Assembly (NCBI GenBank): GCA_037957365.1
Contig: JARHVA010000459.1
Coordinates: 1,951,501 to 2,015,500 of the forward strand
From: Torreya grandis
Lineage: Eukaryota; Streptophyta; Pinopsida; Cupressales; Taxaceae
Direction: 5' to 3'
Length of the DNA stretch: 64,000 nucleotides
Numbering within the stretch: position 1 is the stretch's first letter; each line of letters opens with the position of its first letter. Positions 11,792 to 22,581 of the stretch are shown here, piece after piece. Below the pieces are notes generated by a model that saw only the letters and a list, made by a program, of their open reading frames with translations, had not been told where the DNA came from and ran no database searches. A program made the position numbers and the translations under genes.

Positions 11792-12661
11792 TTATTCTTG
11801 CGTAAAGATGGTATTCACAAAGGTTTGCATGATGCTGAAATGTTTTTGCACTGGAGAAACTTCCTGAAAATTTAACATAAGTATACCTACCTCGCTCGGT
11901 CTGAACATTCATGTGTGGTTCCTTTTTTAATCTCTCCTAGCCTTGTGCAAGCTAGATCATGCACAACAAATAGGACACTCATATGCACAATGCTTGCATA
12001 TCACTTAAGCTTGAAGACTTAAGCACTCACATGAGGCGCAGCAAGAGAACACCAAGAACCTCATTGCTATAGAGAGAAACATGAAGATAATAAGCATGCG
12101 CAAAGAAAGACTCATTCAAAGCCTAGCAAACACTTAAGACAAATGAACAACATAACATCTATTAACACTTCTTATTCTATTAATGCATTATACATCCTCC
12201 ATGTACATGAACTCCATTACAACAAGGCTTATAAGCATTCAAACTACAATGCATACACATATTGCAAAAGCCTTCCACGACAATATAATTCTACAAACCC
12301 TAAGCTTGATCTCCTATCTGCCTTGTACCTAAAAAACGCGTGCCTTCATAAGATATCCCAAATGAGAGGTCGAGGGTCCTATTAATAGGTTTCTCAGACC
12401 CCCTCGGGCCCTATAAGCTAGCGCTGACCAACTTCCAATTGTCCATCTCGCCCACTGTTTGCCAACCATATACACATATTTGCAAAATATGCTTCCCTCC
12501 AGGCTCGATCCCGACCCATCTACAAGATTGTTCCCTTAGTGCTTGACATCTTTTGGATTTGTGTTTCTTTGTGATCCATTTTGTGTTTTCTTTCTAGCTT
12601 GGTAGTGTGTTCTCAAAATTGTGCTTTCTCCAAGTTGTGCCATGTGTGTCGTCTTTCATGC
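11792..12661 (-). repeat. E2 LTR segment (left of S1)
   Basis: This sequence and 14021-14152 were contiguous before S1 inserted, as shown by S1's perfect TSD. On the minus strand the right part follows a purine-rich ATGGGGGAA tract and begins TGTTGACCCTC, like a 3' LTR start, so I read 14152 down to 11792 as LTR of an old minus-strand element whose end was cut off by E1. There is a possible TATA-like CTATTAATAGG on the minus strand near 12380. No coding potential is recognised. Assignment is inferred. Confidence 0.45.
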
Positions 12662-14015
12662 TGTAGAAACCCCTGGTCTCACTGTCTCTAAAACTGCTTG
12701 TTTTTTCTAGTTTTGTATGTTTTTGGTTTTTTTGTGTTTTTGCATAAATATAAGAAAGAGGTGATTCTAGGAGGAATTACTGAATAAATTCAAATAAAAT
12801 ATTGCAAATCTGGAAATGATAGAATCTAGGATATTAATTATTGCCCATAGGTTTTGATCTTTTTTGACAATTACAACAACTATTTGATAAAATCAAAAGT
12901 AATAATTTTTTGTGAAAACCTGGTTATGGCAGCCAGCTGAAGAATTCATGAAAATTGTACAGCTCTGTCCTCAAGCTATTTCTCCCTCCGTCTGGTGCTT
13001 AGGAAATGATCCCAAGGTGTAGGCGCCTCAAGGAGTGGTGGCAGATGACCCTGGAAGCAGGGGATTTGCCCTAGATGAATAAATGCGCCCTTTTTGTGAA
13101 GGTACAACCCTGCTGTACAGAAGTATGGCCCTTTGACAGCAGCCAACCAAATTAAAGTGCGCCCCTGTTTGCTGTACTAGAACCTTAGGAGATAGGCGCC
13201 TCTATAAGAAAAACTCTTTCGGATGAATCCAAGCTAAAAACCCTGATTGATGCAATCTCTGGTAAAGCTCTGTGATAACCTCTGAATGAAGCTATCTCTC
13301 TGAAAGCAATAAATCAGCTGGTATTTCACAGCGTCTGAATTGCAACACTGAAGATGGCTCGTTCTCCAATGCTAGATGAAAACTGAAACCCTTGGCTCTG
13401 TTCTCAGAAGGAAAGACTTAGCAATTTTTTTTGATTTCAAACATAATGCCCTTCCTTCTCAATGAAAAAAAACTTATATTCTTCCCAAGTGCGATTTTCC
13501 CAATTTGGCTTCTTTTTTTTTTTAATAATTCGAACTTTCTTTTTTTTCTTATTGTTCCCAGTGTTCAACACCCCCTTTTAACTATAAATTATAATTAAAA
13601 GTGGCCCCCTTACAATATCACTTAAGTTATAATATTAATAATATTATAACTTTACATTATAAGCTCCCGATAATTAATATTTAATTTGACAATTAAAATA
13701 TTAATATCTCCCTCATAAATTGTCCGATGTACGAATCGTCTAAAGCGGGTGAACAAGTGATTGATTCCGCACATGACCAACCCATACTGCTAAAAATAGC
13801 AAGGGTGCTCCGCTGAGTGACCAATACTACTAAAAATAGCAGGTCAGGCAAATGGTGTCCGAATGACCCCGAACAAAAGTCAACTGGAAAAATCTTACGA
13901 ACGAAGCCAAGCCAAGCTCCAACCAAGACCCTCTATCCATCCTATTAGCCTACGAGGGTCGCATAATAGGCTAATCATAAGCTCTGACATATGTCAACTG
14001 GAAGGAGACATGACA
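12662..14015 (-). mobile_element. S1: solo LTR related to E1
   Basis: 1,354 bp bounded by TGTCATGTCTCC…TTTCTACA in minus-strand sense and flanked by a perfect 5-bp duplication CATGC (12657-12661 and 14016-14020). The 3' half in plus coordinates (about 13590-14015) is a clear diverged homologue of the E1 LTR, sharing catactgctaaaaatagca, aggctaatc and gtcaactggaagg(g/a)gacatga. No internal domain is present, so this is a solo LTR left by LTR-LTR recombination. Confidence 0.92.
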
Positions 14016-14345
14016 CATGCAGGTTGCACTTATCTTGTGCATCATTTCTTACAAGACTTTTCAAGATTTTCTAGTATGAAGAAGTGTCTTATGCACACTC
14101 CTTCATACTTAGCCTATGTTGGGTTGTCTTTAGTATCCAAAATTGAGGGTCAACATTCCCCCATACTTCTTGTCTTTCCTTAGACAATTGTTTCTAACTC
14201 CTTTGAGGTTGTGCTTGTGACGATTTCAACAACTATGCCCTTAACCTTCTTCTCGAAGTCATCCCAAGCAATCATTGCTTGATCGACATCCCTCTTGACC
14301 TATTGTGCATTACCCTTCATAGCTTCTACTCCTACTATGTCGTCT
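14016..14345 (-). pseudogene. E2 LTR start, purine tract and end of a coiled-coil-like ORF
   Basis: Minus strand: 14345-14160 reads as a broken coding tail (VEAMKGNAQ, VKRDVDQAMIAWDDFEKKV) ending near a purine tract ATGGGGGAA and a TGTTGACCCTC LTR-like start at about 14152. The charged helical character resembles the minus-strand coiled-coil ORF at 33857-34517, which lies just beyond the far end of E3. The two may be halves of one E2 gene split by E3. The function is unknown to me. Confidence 0.4.
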
Positions 14346-14856
14346 TGAAATGTCCTTTTAGGGCAGAATTTAGCAAATCTAAAATTTGGGATAAACCCTT
14401 AAAATAAAAATTCAAACTCTAATTTTTTTATCAAACCCTAACCAAAGAAAATTTCAGAATTTTGGAAACACTTATTTTAGACCAAAATACAATATTTAAT
14501 TGCCACAAACCCTTGCAAAATTTGGAAATTCAAATATTAATTTTGGGGGTGAAACTCTTGAACATCAAATTTGATTTTTAGCCCAAATGCATGCCTGTAA
14601 ATTATAATTAAACACAACTGATAGCATGAGTGAAAAACAATAATATTCTAACCCTCAAACAGTATCAAGGCCAATGTTTGACCCCTCTAGTGAAGTCGTC
14701 CCACTCCCAGAGGTTTTTTTGAGTTGCGGCTGCCTCCCAAACACTGCCCTATGGCTACATCCACCTCAATGAACCCTTCAAACAGCTGTGCCCACCCTCA
14801 ACTGGCCTCCAGATTGCTACACCACCCTTCAATTAGGCCCTAGCTACCAACAAAGG
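14346..14856 (-). repeat. E3 3' LTR, distal part
   Basis: Homologous base for base over most of its length to 32934-33440 (shared atttgggataaac, accaaaatacaatatttaat, atcaaggccaatgtttgacc). It is interrupted at 14856/29012 by E4 and continues at 29012-29427. Confidence 0.9.
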
Positions 14857-16558
14857 TGTAATGTCCCCCTTTTTGGCAAAACTTGCTTATGGACCCTTGG
14901 CTTGGTTTTGTTTTTGAAATGCTAAAGGAAAGAAAGATAAGGGAACTATGAGGGGGCTTTTCTAAGAGAAAAAAGGTGAAAAGTACTTAAGTATTCTAAT
15001 TTTCAATCGAGTTATATAAAAAATACTTTTGATCTAATTTTTACTTAAGTAGGAGACCTTTAAGGGTCATGAGAGCCTAAACTCTCGAAAAGGAATTTAA
15101 AAAAAGGTAAAGTTGCTTATGATTCAAAAGACACATCCTTCCAACTTGGGCGTCACCCTTGGAGGATGATTATAAAAAACAATGGAGGATTCATTTGGAG
15201 ATTATGCTTATTTGGATATTGAATCATTGATCAAGTATGTCAAGGTTGTTCATCACATCTTGAAGACAACAACCTTCAAGTGTGTTAAGGCTTTGGGGAC
15301 GAAAACCTCCATTCCTATTTTTTGGGCAACTCTATTTAAGGGTTGTAATTGTGTTTCAAATTTGTATGGTTGCATGCAATTGGATCTACAAGGGTGTTTT
15401 TGGACACCACTTTTATTAAGGATTGTTTCAAGCCCTATAGAGAGTCGGTTTCAAATAAATTGCAGGTCTTGGAGATTGGTGACTTTCATTGGGAGGTTGT
15501 TAACATGATTTGGAGCCATTCCCTTGGGTGGCGAGTTGATTTGATCAAGTGGAAGACCTCTCTTGAGAGGGTTGCGCTACACAAAGATCCCTTTGAGGGT
15601 TTGAGGATTTATTGGTGAAATTCTCTCACCTAGGCGACTTGTGTAGGGCATCATAAGAGGTCATTTGGTGATCAATTGGTGAGATAAAATATTTTGATTT
15701 ATTTTATAATTAATTTTGGAGTGTGGCGAATTGCTTTGGAAAAGGATTAAGTCTTTTCAGAGAGTTTTTGGACTCTAATTTGGGAAGGTAAAGTCCTAAT
15801 ATTATTCCTGATTTATTTGAGGTAAACTCACAAGGTTTTGAAAGATTTTGGGGAGTTAAGGTGAAGGTATTAATTCTGGAAATTTTAGCAATTAAAATTA
15901 GAAGTTGGGTGATTCATTTGGAGGAGAATTTGCAAGGGTTTGGGGTGTTTGGAGGCCCTAAATAATTGAGCAAATATTATCCTTAATGTTGGTGACATTT
16001 TTTAATATTTTTTCAGTTTTTTGGTTGAGGGTTTTGACCTCATTGATCACTTGATATTCACGATATTATAAGGTGAATTTATTTAGTAATTTTCCAGCTT
16101 GCTTGTGAAGATTGGCGCTCTGATTTGCTCTTGTATAGTGGCCATTTTGGGGGCCTAATTTCAGATTTCTTTGGCTGGGATTAATGGCTGGTTTTACCTA
16201 ATCTTGCAAACTATTTTTTAAGGAGTTTTCTAGCGGGGCTGGCAAGTGGAAGGAAGGCTTGGGATTGCTGGTTTTGGAGATATATTTCCAGCTAGTGTGA
16301 GCAGTAACCCCAGTTATTTATTGCAGCAGTTTGCATCAGCTCTCATAGTGTATTTTTAGTATTTGGAGTGGTTATTTATCACTGTAGTTGTGGATTAATT
16401 TCTACCCTAGTGGCATCTAGCATCTGAATTACATTGGGGAGTATTGTGGTTTGGTTGATACACTTAGAGCGGTTGGTCTACTTATATTATTTTCGGATTA
16501 TTTGATTTGAGTTTGTGTCCAATCTCATTATTGCTTGTCCCTAATTGGAGACATTACA
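14857..16558 (+). repeat. E4 5' LTR
   Basis: 1,702 bp, TGTAATGTCCCCC to GGAGACATTACA. A TATA-like gattataaaaaac lies at about 15168-15180. Open frames inside (15182-15618) are not believed to be genes. The distal 300 bp match 28712-29006. Confidence 0.9.
15168..15180 (+). promoter_or_regulatory. Possible TATA element of E4 LTR
   Basis: gattataaaaaac in the LTR, upstream of the 'gacgaaaacc' segment that recurs in related LTRs. Position fits a U3/R boundary; not tested. Confidence 0.4.
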
Positions 16559-16559
16559 G

Positions 16560-16571
16560 TGGTATCAAAGC
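16560..16571 (+). other. E4 primer-binding site
   Basis: TGGTATCAAAGC one base after the 5' LTR; one mismatch to the initiator-Met PBS TGGTATCAGAGC. Confidence 0.85.
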
Positions 16572-16593
16572 CAATTTCTAAACCAACTATGGG

Positions 16594-17343
16594 ATGGAAA
16601 GGTATTTGTCAAACAGTGATAGGGACAGGGCTAGGTTGGAACAGATCACTCGATCCCAAGATCAGTTGATGGGAACTATGGGTACACTCCTTCAAATGAT
16701 GAAAGATATGAAAGGGGATCAACCCCTTGAAATGAAGGACCAGCTTTTGGTTCGTTGGGATCATATGGAAGATTATGACGAATATTTGACACTTGCACCT
16801 TAGTACAGAAAGGGAAGGAGCTTTAAAGAATGGCTAGTTTCGAGAGAAGTTAAAGGGCTCCATGGGCACATAGCTATGCATGACAACTTGGGAAAGATTG
16901 TTCTTCCTACCTTTGATGGAGATCCAGGTACTTCAGTTAGAGCGTGGGTAAACAAGGTTAATGACTACCTTGAATTGAGACCTAGAGGTGAGAAGCAAGC
17001 TCTAAAATTTGTCATACAACACTTGGAAGGAGCTGCCCATGATTGGTGGCATCTAGGATGGAAGTCACAAGGGCATGACCTCATTAAAACTCGTAAGGAA
17101 CTTGGTGAAAGGCTCATCAAACAATTTGAAAAATTGGAATCTTTGGGGAAGTCAAAGAAGGGTTTTCAATTATTGAAGGGGCAGCCAATGACTGAATTTT
17201 CTGAACCACAAGAACTAGAAATTCAAGGGCAGCCAAATGAAAGTGTCCAAAAATTTGATAAACAACAACAAGGGTTGCCAGAGGAGGACAAAGAGGTGGT
17301 TGAACCGAGAGAAGTAATCTCAAAGAACACCATGGCAGAATGA
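16594..17343 (+). pseudogene. E4 gag
   Basis: A single frame interrupted by one TAG (16801-16803). The first 69 residues hold a coiled-coil-like stretch (DQLMGTMGTLLQMMKDMKG). After the stop comes the Ty3 gag core: IVLPTFDGDPGTSVRAWVNK, ALKFVIQHLEGAAHDWWHLG. The gag core matches E1's (LTTFDGSS…AAHDWW), so this is chromovirus-type gag. The C-terminal ~60 residues (Q/E-rich) are not gag-like. No CCHC knuckle and no protease follow; the element switches to unrelated ORFs at about 17350. Confidence 0.85.
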
Positions 17344-17601
17344 TCAAGTGGGGCAGCCACTTGTAATAAGGAACAGATCCTACAAGAAGGAAAATAGAAT
17401 GGGACAAACCCTCGTGAGGGATCACATGAAGGAATCTATGGAAATTCAGAGGTAAGCAAGGAAGGTGTACCATTCATGAAGATTCTCTACGACAAAGAAA
17501 AATGAGCAAAATACTCTTGACCAAGGAGAAGAAAGTCGTGCCTTCATGCCAAGGACCCAAGGAAGGTGTGATGGTGGATAAGATGGGCAAAGGAGGCAAA
17601 A

Positions 17602-18234
17602 ATGATAGCCTTCCAAGCTAGGCAACACCTAAGGGAGTTCAAAAGGGAAGGTGAGTTTTTTCAACACCAATATGATAGTTTCAAAAACCAAGAAAAATTC
17701 ATTTTGTACATTGAGGAGAAATGGGTAAACAAGATCAACACTACAAATGCTAATGCTCATTCCCAGATTGCTGTAATTTTCGGAACAACACATAGAAGTA
17801 AGCAATTTAATGATTTTCATGGCAAGAAAGTGTGGCATAACCCTCTTACTATGCTCCCACAACATTTTGGTCCTAATGAGGATCATACCAACAAAAGAAA
17901 CAAGGTGGAGGGCATGTTAAAAGGCATGCAAACAATCTATAAAAGTGGTAAGCATTACAATTTATTTGTTGTATGTTACATACTACATGAAATAGTCGTG
18001 ACTAGAGGAAGAATGCAAGGTGAGAAGGTACAACAAATGGTAAGGGTTGAGGTATGTCTTATTTTCTATAATTCGACTTCAACATTTGTAATTCAATTTC
18101 CATATAGAAAAACACACTCCAATAGCCATGACATAAGAAGAAATACATTGTTCTATGTTGGGGCAGTAAAAGCTTGTTGTGAAAGGTCACAAGGTGCAAT
18201 TTTTTCAAAGTATGTATCAATGTTTTGGAGGTAA
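17602..18234 (+). CDS. E4 non-gag/pol ORF, part 1 (unknown protein)
   Basis: A 210-codon open frame in the place where pol should be. I do not recognise a family. It is rich in basic and aromatic residues (EKWVNKINTTNAN, THRSKQFNDFHGKKVWHNPL), with a hydrophobic stretch near residue 120 (NLFVVCYILHEIVV). No membrane or catalytic motif can be assigned. Two stretches look like splice donors/acceptors (gag|gtatgtctta near 18050, catatag near 18108), so the region could derive from a captured intron-containing gene; this is inference. It lies in E4 sense, between gag and the PPT. Whether it was ever translated is unknown. Confidence 0.4.
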   Translation: MIAFQARQHLREFKREGEFFQHQYDSFKNQEKFILYIEEKWVNKINTTNANAHSQIAVIFGTTHRSKQFNDFHGKKVWHNPLTMLPQHFGPNEDHTNKRNKVEGMLKGMQTIYKSGKHYNLFVVCYILHEIVVTRGRMQGEKVQQMVRVEVCLIFYNSTSTFVIQFPYRKTHSNSHDIRRNTLFYVGAVKACCERSQGAIFSKYVSMFWR

Positions 18235-18324
18235 GAACAAGCAATTCATGGCTGTTACAGTCCTTGTACAGCCCACCTATATTGTGTTTTATGTGGGCTT
18301 ACCAAAGAAACAACTTGGCTAATC

Positions 18325-18549
18325 ATGAAGGTGGTGATAGGTGACAAGTGCTATGACCCATGGGTCATTGCAAGGGCTGTTGGTAATTCATTGACTGCTT
18401 TTTTTTATATTTTTAGTTTGTTTTCCCCAAAGTTGCTTGTTGCCATGATGAATATTGACCCTAGGAAGGTGTGCCTCTCACACCTTAACATCATGGAAGT
18501 GGTTTGTAAATATATGAGTGGATTTCCAGCCACTATAAGGGGAGGTTGA
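18325..18549 (+). pseudogene. E4 non-gag/pol ORF, part 2 (unknown)
   Basis: Encodes VVIGDKCYDPWVIARAVG, then PKLLVAMMNIDPRKVCLSHL and MSGFPATIRGG. E6 (minus, about 46970-46740) has the same sequence with a few changes (GDKCYDP, then a stop at the Trp position). Between the two conserved parts a ~46-base stretch is bounded by gtaatt and ttttag/ttttcag in both elements and could be a mini-intron or simply in-frame spacer. Function unknown. Confidence 0.45.
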
Positions 18550-18653
18550 AGAGGGAAAAGATTTGCTACAATCATGTCAAGAAAGACATGAACACACCTT
18601 TTGAAATTCGGGTGGTAAGGAGTTGCAAGAAATAATCAAGGCATCAAGAAGGG

Positions 18654-19052
18654 ATGCACTTCATGATCCTAGAGCTTGATAAGGTGATAAAAAAGGTGTT
18701 ACTAAAAGCCATTATTTTTACTAATTTATTTGTTCCATGTGTAGGAACATTAAGGAGATCAATTGCTATAGCCAAGAGCAATACAAAGAACCTGGTGACT
18801 TCCAAACAAGGGAAACCAATTGAGATGGCAAAGTGGTTGAGGGATGCAAGTGTGATTTTTTGGCCATGGCAAGAGGCTACAAATTTTGATTATGGGCAGT
18901 CAATGGCTCCAAGGGAAATTCAGTTTCATGCCTCTTTTGTAAGTATGCAAAATTATGATTTTTGTCATCTATGTTTTGGGAAGGTTGATAGGAGACTTGA
19001 GTGCCAAGGGCAGCCCCAAAATAGCTTTTGGCAGCATCCTATTTCTTCTTGA
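18654..19052 (+). pseudogene. E4 ORF with shared 'FVPC.G' motif
   Basis: 132 codons, 5' end frame-broken. It contains ELDKVIKKVLLK, then IIFTNLFVPCVG, AIAKSNTKN and WPWQEATNFDYGQSMAPRE. E6 has an intact 218-codon version (46695-46039) that continues past E4's stop at 19050. The stretch from ELDKVIKK to FVPC.G aligns with MS(I/M)RHDE(V/A)(I/V)ERVL…FVPC.G in K1/K2 and E3, elements with otherwise different LTRs. I recognise no database family; the recurrence across families is the main evidence that it is a real coding module. Confidence 0.55.
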
Positions 19053-19739
19053 AAAAATAAAAATGAGGGTGTTACAAGGAGCATGAGACCTCTCTTGATT
19101 TTAGAGAGGGCTAAAATCACAAACAACTGTTCACAAGATTCAAATTGCAAGAAAAGATGGTCCTCTTGCTTGCTGAAATATGCTAGAATCAGTTGGGCCT
19201 ACCTATGGACTTTTGGGGGCATCAAGAGCAATTTATTTCACATATGGCAGCCAAGGGGGAGAGCTGGAAGATTATAGAAATCTGTTTTTTTGGCTCAAAA
19301 TTTTATGAGTCAACAAAACAATTCCAGCCACCTAAAAGGATTAAAAAATTGCACTTTAAGGGAACGCTACAACCTAGGTTTGGGAAGACATATGCCAAGG
19401 TACATTCTGAAATTTACCACTTAGAAAATTCTGATTTTAAGGGGCAGGTACAGCAACATGTAAAAGGTGAAAGATCTGATTTTTTTCTATAAATTCCAGC
19501 CTATGATGTATTTTGGAAATGTTCATAATGAGGTTCGCTTTTGGCTTGATAAGGAATGAGAGGTACAATCCTATCTTGTAAGCTGGTTGAGACTTTTATT
19601 TGATCATTTTACTGTTCTCCTATGCATGAAGGTTGTGATAAAATGAAGTCAAAGAGAAATGGCATGCCACATGTTTTGAGGCACGCTCAAGGGAGGTTGC
19701 ATCTATCAAGATGAGATTGTTGTTACTTCTTTCCAAGTT
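19053..19739 (+). other. E4 internal region, decayed ORF continuation
   Basis: Homologous to E6 46040-45740 in reverse (shared caagaaaagatggtcctctt, agggaacgctacaac). It holds the continuation of the E4/E6 unknown ORF but is broken by stops and frame changes. Confidence 0.5.
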
Positions 19740-19988
19740 TTGGAAACATTTTTTGAGGGCACATTGGTCACTATGAGATGCTACATCAAAGGCAAACCAG
19801 TATGGCATGTGTTATTTCTTTGGGGTTATGAGGAGTCCTTGAAAGGTGGTCATGACACCTTGAGCTCATGGGGGAAGCCTTTAAGATACAGGGTTAGTAA
19901 GTTGGGAGTTCAAATTGGAGCTTCTTTTCAGTGGGAAGCCATTTCAATTGGGAAGTGCATCATGAAGAATGTGGAGACAGAACCATAG
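19740..19988 (+). pseudogene. E4 distal ORF (unknown, conserved in E6)
   Basis: 82 codons: FFEGTLVTMRCYIKGKPVW, GYEESLKGGHDTLSSWGKPL, YRVSKLG. E6 carries the same protein in a longer frame (45733-45311, 140 codons) starting MRGTILSCKFVEILFDH. After the E4 stop, the next codons read LLQLLEDKQFWVGRT, the C-terminal tail of chromovirus Pol, directly joined to the LTR. Function is unknown; possibly a captured host segment. Confidence 0.5.
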
Positions 19989-20008
19989 CTTTTGCAATTG
20001 CTTGAGGA

Positions 20009-20031
20009 CAAGCAATTTTGGGTGGGGAGGA
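20009..20031 (+). other. E4 pol-tail remnant and polypurine tract
   Basis: Encodes DKQFWVGRT and contains ggtggggagg, ending one base short of the 3' LTR TGTAATGTCCCCC. The same arrangement occurs in E3, E6 and K2. Confidence 0.8.
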
Positions 20032-20072
20032 CTGTAATGTCCCCCTTTTTGGCATAACTTGCTTATGGACCT
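20032..20072 (+). repeat. E4 3' LTR, first 41 bp
   Basis: TGTAATGTCCCCC…gcttatggacct, matching the start of the 5' LTR, then broken by E5 at 20073. Confidence 0.9.
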
Positions 20073-21350
20073 TGTTGATGCTGTGGATTGCACCCTCTGA
20101 AAGGATACTCAACTCCCTTCCTTCACGCGGCACAATTGAGACATTCCTCTTGCTGTGGGTGGCAAATTTGAGGAATGAATCTCTAGATTAGGGGCTAGCT
20201 CCCCTTGATGCACCTTGAGGCCCTGAATTTCTAATGCTAACAATGGGGGGGGTGAAAAGAGAGAGATACTATAAAACAGATCCTAACTAAAGTGGTGATG
20301 CACCAAAAATGATTTGTCTACTTAGCTTTCACATACACTTTGCACCAAAAGGAGTGAACAGACACTTCATTTGAATGAGAAACTAACTGCATCAATGCTT
20401 CAACAAGGGGTTTTATGGAGGTATAAGGAGGAAGAACCTACCAGAGGTGTTTTAAAGACACTATTGTACAGTTGCTCACCTGCGTCTATACTTCAATCTG
20501 GACACTTCTTGTTGACCTGTAGAAAAGAATTTTCACTACACTAGATATGCTGGTATAGACTTATGAAGCATTAGAATAAATGACTGAACACAAGACAAGA
20601 CCGCAGGCATATGCAAAAGTGCAAGCTCAAATGGAGCTAAAACACTTCTTTTGATTAAAGGTAAATTTCTTAAGGGCTTCGCCATACAATGCTGAGAGAT
20701 CCTTCTCAAAATGAGAAGTTACAATTATATAGAGGACTGGGAAAATAGGTCATTGACCAGTCAAGAGAAAGAGGCCCATGCTGCATTAAACACTCCTGCA
20801 GCGAAGAATTAGCCCATGCTGTTGTCGTCTCTCCTTAAATGCGTCAATGAAAGCCATGTTGTAGGTGTTTCAGATGTTGACTTTGTTGTCCGGGCCTGCA
20901 AGAGCATGGGTCGCTTCTCTTAGCAATCGACAAGGCCATCCCTCCTCATGTTTTGGGCCATGCTCTCTTGAATGCTCGCGCAACTGGCTACTCATTAATG
21001 TCAAAACAAGGAAACACGGGCTGCTCCCTTCAATGTTTGCAACCAACTCTCTTAATGGTTCTTCGGTGGAGACTAGTCCACCTGAAAGCATTTACTTCTC
21101 CCGCTGACGACTTTTGTGCCACCTACCCTGGTCTGGTTCGTCACTGCGCTTGAATTGCTACGCCACCTAGAGCGTTTTGAGCATTTCTCTTATATGCTTG
21201 TGGCCATGTTCTGGGTTACCCGCTTTACTTTTCTCTTTTCTTGCTATTTCTTGTCTTTTTCCTGGCAATTCGAGCTCTCGAGGTTTACGAAATTTCTCTC
21301 GGGCTCCTTTGGCGGGTCGCTGAGTCTTCTTTCGAGCTCTTGGGCTTTTG

Positions 21351-21381
21351 AATTCCTTCGGACAAAATGTCCGAAGGAATT
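21351..21381. repeat. Perfect 13-bp inverted repeat, 5-bp loop
   Basis: AATTCCTTCGGAC – aaaat – GTCCGAAGGAATT. It is the cleanest of many copies in Tat LTR U3 regions here (also about 21447-21503, 21771-21829, 22828-22856, 22891-22950, 41117-41149, 41300-41359, 41417-41444, 51653-51690, 58797-58852). Confidence 0.95.
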
Positions 21382-22451
21382 CTTCCTTTGGGCTTGCCAC
21401 TTTTAAAAAACCCTCCTTTGACGAGCCTTTAGCCCTCCGCTCATGAGTTCTTTCAGACAAAATGTCCGAAGGAATTCTTTCAGACATTTTGTCTGAAAGA
21501 ATTGCTCTTTGACTTCTTTCCAACGGCTAGCCCATCACCTTAAATTTGACGTCCGCGGGCCTGTCACCAGAGATTTGAATCCCAACGGCTAGCTTATTAC
21601 CTTTAAATTGACGTCCACGAGCCTGTCACCCCCTTTGGCAATTCCTTTGGCTTTTTTGCAAACGGACCTTTTCAAAGGGAAAGTGACCCTTCGAAAAAAA
21701 TGAAAAGGTCCTCCTTTCAAGGCCAAGTGCCCTTCGCAAGGGCACCTACCCTTTGGACTTTTGTCTTCCGAATTTCTTCGGACAAAATGTCCGAAGGAAT
21801 TCCTTCAGACATTGTGTCCGAAAGAATTCGCTCTTTGGGTGTTCCTCTTTGGATTTTCTTCGGACAAAATGTCTGAAGGAATTCTCTTTGGTCTGTCAAG
21901 TTTCCCGAAAGGCAAGTCCCTTTCGGGCTTTTTGCCTTGACCCTTTGCTTTGACCATCTGCCCTCCGCAAAGACACCTTGATCCCAAAGTTGCCCGTCGG
22001 GCTTTTGTAAAGGTCCTGTTTGCTGATTCCTTGCCTCCCGCAAGGGCTTCTTGGTCTCTAAGTCGCCTTTCGGAAGAATTGCAAATGCCCTGTTTGGCAC
22101 TTAAGTGCCCTTTGCAAGGGTACCTACTCTTCGGACTTTTTGGAAACGACCCTTGGCCCTTTGAACTTGGTCCGTTTTGTCGATAAAAAGCCCTCTGAAG
22201 TAACCTAGTTGTCTTGTTAAGCATCCAAGATCAAATATGAGTTTCGAAATCAACTCATGCTTGCTAGACCCAAATCACTTGGAAACTAGAAGAAGAAAAC
22301 ACTTGGTGTTTTTTTAATGGAAATAGGCTTGTCAAAAAAAAGTCCACAAGGCAGCTGTTGACCATTTTGGTCCTACAGGCCAAAATCGGTCCCCTTCTTT
22401 CCCTGCTGTTCTAAGTCAATTCTTTTTTTGATTTTGCACAAGTCTTGGAAT

Positions 22452-22581
22452 TACTACGGACTCTACAGGCTCATTTCTACAGACTCTACAGGTGTTTCTA
22501 CGGACTCTGCAGGGTTTCTACGGACTCTGCAGGGATTTTTTCTACGGACTCTGCAGGGCCATTTCTACGGACTCTGCAGGT
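22452..22581 (+). repeat. Minisatellite in S2 U3
   Basis: About six imperfect units of ttctacggactctgcagg with spacers of 2-8 bases. It lies near the 5' end of S2 and has no counterpart that I see in the E5 LTR. Confidence 0.85.

Noticed and set aside
15182..15618. Two overlapping ORFs (108 and 89 codons) in the E4 5' LTR as genes
   Set aside because: They overlap in different frames within R/U5 of the LTR and have no recognised motif.
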